Assembly (NCBI GenBank): GCA_005656395.1
Contig: SRSI01000044.1
Span: 868,001 to 932,000 of the forward strand
Source: Strongyloides papillosus
Lineage: Eukaryota > Nematoda > Chromadorea > Rhabditida > Strongyloididae
Direction: 5' to 3'
DNA: 64,000 bases
The notes under the pieces are model-generated. The model saw only the letters and a list, made by a program, of their open reading frames with translations. It searched no databases and had not been told where the DNA came from. The position numbers were made by a program, and so were the translations under genes. Of this stretch, positions 58,097-64,000 are shown piece by piece; the stretch's first letter is position 1, and each line of letters opens with the position of its first letter.

Positions 58097-59639
58097 ATGA
58101 AAAACTCAAAAATATCACCATCGGCACAGGTAATTTAACATTTATTTATAAAATATTTACACTCACTTCTAGTCATACCTTGAGTCCCTACAACAAGAAA
58201 CAAGAAAATTACTAGCTCAAAAACAAGGAACAAATACGTTATCCAAAAATAACAATCAAAAAAATAACCAAAAAAAACAACCCAAACACCAAAGCACAAC
58301 AATATTATCTGAATCAATACATACAAGTGATATTACTTCATCAATCGACAGTGACATTCTTGATGAATCACTTAAAAGAACAATTAAAAAGAAATCCAAA
58401 AACAAAGATTCATTAACCCCTACAAATAGTAATGAATTTTCTTCAAATCAGAATGATACTGAGAAAGGAAATGATGATTTATCTGATAGTAATCGTTACT
58501 CAATTACTTCTATACCTGCTGAGAAGTACCTAAAAATGATTAGGTATTCAATTGATACATCATTATTTATGGGAACTAAAAATGATGTTAACTCAGATGA
58601 AATAAGCCCATTATCATCAACTTCAAATATATCAAATAAAATTGCTAATAAACCATCCAACCATAGTAATGGTAAAGTACCTAATATTAATAGTAAGGAT
58701 GTTAAGAAACTAAGAAATAATTTTAAAATTGGAAGTTTGGTTAGTAGAAATCAAAGGCAAGAAACGATTATGGAGGCTAATGATATAGGTAAGAATGATA
58801 ATACTGAAGATAAGACAATTAATAAAGAGAAGGTTATTTTACCAATGTCAGTATTTAGAAAACAACGTATGGTTTTTGGAGAAACAAAAAGTAGAAATGA
58901 TAACAGTCGCCACTTTTCAAGAAGAAATATAAGTTTTAGTTCCTCTATATCCGAGAGTATTAATTCTAAAGTGGAGAGAAGTAGTGAATCTTCCTCAATT
59001 TCTACTGTTAAACATAATTACAAATTATCAAAAAAAGATACTACTTCAACACATACTTCATTAAGTTCAATTTCCTCTTCAAAAAAGGTAACAACATCAA
59101 CATCTAGTGTTACGACAATCCCAACAACAGATACTTCCTCGGTTACTTCGTTATCTTCAACGTCAAGTACGGAAGATTCATCAGATGAAACATCATCTTC
59201 AGAAACATTAACAACCTTTTCACATTCTACTTCCACAACTTTGACAAAAAAACAAGAAACTACCGACGATACAAATGACTCTTTCGATGAATTATCAAGC
59301 ATACATAGTTACATGAGTGAAAAATTAAATAACGTTGATATCAAATATAATTCAGAAGATAGTGATAGAAGTTCCCAGCAGTCATTTTACTCCATTCCCG
59401 AGGATAATTCCAATAATGAAGGGAAAAATATTTATCAAAAGAACGGAAAAACAGTAAAATTCCAGAACCGTCTTAAAGACACTAAATTGGAGATTAATGG
59501 ATACCAAAATAAGCTGTCATTACTTGAAGACAAAAAAAACATTAAATTTAACAAAGATGATGTACTAAAAAATATACTCTTTCCATACATTACTAATCTT
59601 AAAAATACATGGATAAGGAGAAACGATTATCTGATATAA
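58097..59639 (+). CDS. Ser/Thr-rich disordered protein of unknown function
   Basis: Two exons, 58097-58129 and 58173-59639, flank a 43-bp intron (GTAATT...TTCTAG) and give 499 residues. I chose ATG 58097 because only this frame joins in phase with the long second exon (MKNSKISPSAQ|SYLESLQQETRKL); an in-frame TGA lies just upstream. A longer ATG frame from 58018 is out of phase with exon 2. The chain is hydrophilic, with Lys/Asn-rich stretches, a Ser/Thr-rich centre (about residues 290-395, such as TTSTHTSLSSISSSKKVTTS) and a short ordered-looking C-terminus (DVLKNILFPYITNLKNTWIR). There is no membrane span or recognised domain. Many Ser/Thr-rich sites could be phosphorylated. Function unknown. 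Confidence 0.7.
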
Positions 59640-62600
59640 TTGAAAAGAACCTTTATAGCCTTTATTGTAAAAATTCAACAGAAAGGGCACTTGAAAATGT
59701 CTTTACACAATCATAAGGATCATTTAATCTACAAATTATATTAATATTAATTTAAATTTTTAAATAAATTATAATCTCTCCTTCTATTGTTGAAAACGTA
59801 ATTTATGTTTTAACAAAAAAATAATAAACTTTCCTTATTGTTACATTTAACATAACAATAAGAATTAATATTGTTATTTTCCTCATAAATTATATAAAGA
59901 ATCTTTGTTTTAATGGAGTGTAATTAAAATATCAAATAATTTTGTGTACATATTTTACATTGCTTGTAGATTAAGGAAATAGATTATATATAAATCATGA
60001 TTCTTCATCTGATATTTTTAAATATACATTACATTTTAATGACTTTAACTTTTAATAACATTGTCATTGTATTATTATTTTAAGAAGATGATTTATGTAT
60101 TTTCATGTTAATCATTGTTATGGTCATTAACTTTATCTCCTTTAAATAAGTAAATAAAATTAACTTAAGATCTTAAAGTATTACTTTTTAGATGGTTGTA
60201 TAAAGAAAATAATAGATAAGGAGAGTGGATAATTTATATTTTTTGGTGTTTGATAAGTCAAACATAATTATTTTAGAATCCCCCCTATCTCATTTATAAA
60301 ATTAAAATATAATAATTAAAAATCATCTATCCCATCATGTATGATCTTTTTTAATGGTATGTTTTATTTAAGGAAAACATTGTTCCTTTTTATAATAATT
60401 CTTTTTATTACAATAATCAGGATATCTATAAAAACATTAATTCATAATATCATATTTTATTTGAAGCCTCCCATATTTGCCTTCCTTCCAATTCATTTCT
60501 CTTCCTCTCCTATATCATTTATACTTTCCATAACATTCATTTCTCCATCTAATTCTATCTTAATGCTCATAATCTATCCTGACACTTGTCCTTCCAAAAC
60601 CTTATGTTATCTATTTTTCTTTTTTATTATTCTTTTAATAAATAACATAATAGATTTTACCCCTTCATATGGATAACTTTTTGGTGGATGACATTCAACT
60701 TTTTCACCACAAACTTTTTTTACTCCTTTATTTTTATCTCCCCTCTCCTTATTTATACCCACACATATGACATTGATGATATATTAAGATGTTAAATGTC
60801 AAAAATTTTTCCCTTACATTATTTTTATACTATCACTTTCCATTAGTTAAAATCTTTTATCATCACTTCCATTTTTCTCCTTCAAAACCAGCGACATTAC
60901 CATCATCATCATCAATTATCATTTATATAATTTTTTTTACTTTTTCACACATTATAATCATTTAAAATGATATATCTACGAAGTTATTAATAGCGATATA
61001 TACCACAATTTCTTTCTAATAAAATCTCATGTGTTCATTTACATTCAAAAGGTCATTTAGGGTGGTGGTATACTCCTCAACCTTATTAGACATTTATTTT
61101 TCTTAAAAACTCTTCAAAAAGAAATCATAAATGTTGGCCTTTACAATAATCCGTTAAAACTTTTAATTTATCGGCTTATCAAGACTAAATCTATTGTATA
61201 CTGCCCCACATCAACAATCATCCCTTTTTTCTTACCCTTACTCTCCACTATCATTATCCTCTCCTCTAATAAATCTTTTTGCGCATTGTTTTCATAAAAT
61301 TACTTTCTCTTTTTTATTATTATTAATATATTTAATATATCTCTATCAAATAATATATGCATAAAAAAATTTTTTTAAGGGATCAAGGAAAACCGACGAC
61401 AAAAGGAATTAAATTATATCTTTTTTAGTTATTATAGTTTCTAATGAAGTCCTTTATTATCATAAAAATACATTTTATATGGACTTTTTACAATGTTTTT
61501 GTAATTAAAAACTATTATTATCCTTTTATTCTAAAATTCTTCTATGCTTTTTGGAGAATGTTATTATATTACTTATTTAATAAACAATATTTTATGAGTT
61601 AAGTATAAAGTTTTTATCGTACCTATTTAAAACCTTTTTTCTTATTGTTGTTTAATAAAAAGATTATTTACACTAAAATTTGTAGGCTTTTTTTCAATTT
61701 ATTAATTTATTACTATTAAAATTTCTACATTGTTCGCTTTGAAGTATTCTCTAAGTTATTAAGTGATTTTGTCATTTATAATAATTTAAAATATTTTGTT
61801 TGATGGAAATCTTCCTTGCTAACATTTTTACTCACCCCTTTTACACTAAAAAAATTGTAGAAGCAATACCTTAATTTAAAAATGTCTTTTACTTAAAATA
61901 GTATTATTTATTTTTATACTTGTCACTTTATATCTAAAAGATTTATACATAATTAGGGGGAGTTGATAAAATTGTATAATAGGAATTGTATCAAATTGCA
62001 TTGAATTAAAGACTATTTAATCTTCCCTTTTTTAAATTTTATATTTCTTTAAAAAGTTTAATATAATAATGAGGATCATCTATCAAAATTATACTAAATT
62101 TTTTTATTGAATTAAATTAATTTTAATGATATTTAATTGGTATGAAATAGTATTTCTTTTTAAACTTTATTGTATATCAAAAACCTCTAAAAATTTTATT
62201 ACTCTACCAGAAAGTTATTAAATTGTATTTTACAAAAATATTTCCACCACTACTTTTTTTAAACTTTCATTTGATATTTATAATAAAAGAAAAATAATTC
62301 ACTTTTAAAAATCTTAATTTTATATGATCATTAAATTTGAGAGTATTTTTAATTAACTTATAAACATAATTTGTTAAAAAAACTACTTTTATTATGTTCC
62401 AATATATTTATCTTTTTAATAAAATTATCTATTATAAATCAAAGATAGAGTGAAAAAAAACTTTTCCATAACATAGGAATAACGTTATAGTGATCATTTC
62501 ACATAGTTTAATACATTAAAATTACTTGTAACTACTATAATTTTACAGCAAAAAAAAACTCATTAATTTTTTAAATTGACTGACCTACATACTTTTTTTG

Positions 62601-64000
62601 AAAGCATTTTTTGTCTTCAAATCTCTTACAGTTTTATGTTATATCACTACTAATTAAATATATAAATTTTTTTCCTTACAAAAATACATATATCGAAAAT
62701 ATGGAGTGAGAAGGGTTATCTTTACATTTCCCTAAAGCGAATTTCATACTTACAATCATTTTTATATTTTTTATTCCTTAATACATATTTATTTTATACA
62801 ACAACCTTAGCACTTGTCATTTGATACTAAAACTGATAGCATTTTTATTACAGTGTGGAGATAAAATCACTCTCCTAAAAGTACTTCAAACTATATATCC
62901 AATTTCTTGAGGATTTTTATGTGTAAGATTTAAATTAAAAATTTTTTATTCTTCTTTAAACTATTGTATTAACTACAATTTCCATAAACTTTTTTTAATA
63001 AATTATTTATAAGATTCTAATTATATGATTATAAATATTTATTTTTAGTAATCACTTTTATTTTCAAAAATATACTATTCATTATCTGCACGTTTTAATT
63101 ATGTTTTGAGAATAAATAATCTCCTCTAAGTATTAAGTAGTTGAAAAGAATTTACCTACACCAAAAAAGGACTCTTCATGTTTGAGAGTGTATTAAAATT
63201 TCTTCTTATACAATTACATAACATTTTATATACTCATAAAAATGATCATTGATAGTATTACATAACTTTTTACTATTCTTTTTATATACTTTGTTAATTA
63301 CCTTTCCACCTTTGTACAGTAAAACTACTAATCCACTATATTTATCTATCTTATGTAAAGAATGAAAAAAGGGAGTTTCGCTTTCTTTTTGATTAAATTT
63401 ATTAGAATAGCATAAGATATAATATGTATGTTTTTATAGTATTAATAATAATATTAGAATCTTTTCATTGAACCGTCCACACCCATTAGTAGTTTATTTG
63501 ATGATGATAGTATATTATTATTAGCAGTTAGTGTTATATTATTCGTTTACTTTTATGACATATAAACAATAAATATTTTACTATTGGAAAATTAAGTCAA
63601 TGAAAACATAAGGTTCCACTTTTGAACCGTTAAATATATATCACTAACTTTTATACATTTATCTCTTTTGTTCCTCAATTTACCAAATAATTTCATTATA
63701 CAAAATCTCTTTTTGATCACTTTTGTAGTATAAAACTTAAATTGAATTGTTACCATTTCAATTTAATTTATTACCTTTTTGATATTAAAACTTTTACCAA
63801 ATCATTTTAATTTATTTAATCTATAATTAAAATTTCTTTAAACCCAAATACTTTTATTATTATTAAAGTAGTATTATTAAATTAAAAATTATTATCAAAG
63901 TATACATATTATAATTAGTATTATTATCATCATCATTTAACATTTAATGATATATCTATTTTTTTTCATATTTATTAATGATAAAATATTAAGAATTATT
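59640..64000. other. A+T-rich DNA with pyrimidine-biased tracts
   Basis: No supported gene is seen. About 60440-60760 and 61200-61270 are strongly pyrimidine-rich on the plus strand (for example CCTTCCTTCCAATTCATTTC), so C clearly exceeds G. A 111-codon frame at 60341-60676 is a by-product of this composition. A short CATCATCATCATCA run lies near 60902. Confidence 0.4.

Noticed and set aside
59018..59302. 94-codon minus-strand acidic Val/Ser frame
   Set aside because: Antisense of the Ser/Thr-rich coding region.
60341..60676. 111-codon hydrophobic frame
   Set aside because: By-product of pyrimidine-rich DNA, which translates to Phe, Leu, Ser, Pro and Ile; no start context or splice signal.
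1..64000. CRISPR arrays, bacterial operons, riboswitches
   Set aside because: No spaced direct-repeat array, no ribosome-binding sites, and spliced genes throughout show a eukaryotic genome.

Overview
The window is nuclear DNA of a nematode, most likely Strongyloides or a close relative. Four things point there. The DNA is extremely A+T-rich. Introns are mostly short (about 40-50 bp, GT...AG, with TTTNAG-like acceptors). The gene families fit: a serpentine chemoreceptor, an F-box protein, a small Ly6-like protein, an intestinal-type phospholipase B and a muscle-type Ig protein. The homeobox gene is recognisably Msx/vab-15. No operons, bacterial signals or CRISPR arrays are visible. All identifications come from reading the sequence; no search was run.

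Layout. 0.85-1.8 kb: a two-exon 7TM chemoreceptor on the minus strand. 2.8-7.5 kb: old repeat-rich DNA around a broken gene of unknown function (5172-6355). 7.8-14.2 kb: a mobile-element hotspot around tRNA genes. It holds a full-length Tc1/mariner element with an open transposase, an internally deleted relative, an intact tRNA-Asn, and two tRNA genes (Ile-UAU and Thr-UGU). Each of these two tRNA genes is split by a different DNA element inserted in its D-loop. 16.3 kb: an intact tRNA-Gly. 16.5-19.1 kb: a short LTR retroelement with one continuous frame joining a gag-like part to an integrase-like part, with nothing recognisable as protease, RT or RNase H.

20-34 kb: five single-exon paralogues for small secreted Cys-rich basic proteins of unknown function. 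Coding and flanking DNA both indicate an alternating A-B-A-B-A arrangement, with signs of gene conversion and paired cysteine loss. 34.3-35.9 kb: a DNA element with 62-bp perfect terminal inverted repeats. 37.5-39.1 kb: an F-box protein on the minus strand. 43-48.7 kb: a compact plus-strand run of independent genes (Ly6-like, phospholipase B, a two-TM protein, a possible mini-protein, a two-Ig muscle-type protein). 53.2-56.1 kb: a vab-15/Msx homeobox gene with a 1.9-kb intron and an apparent 1-base frameshift just after the homeodomain. 58.1-59.6 kb: a Ser/Thr-rich disordered protein. The remainder is A+T-rich DNA where I see no genes.

The most unusual observations are the two independent D-loop insertions in neighbouring tRNA genes, the gag-integrase fusion element, and the alternating secreted-protein array.
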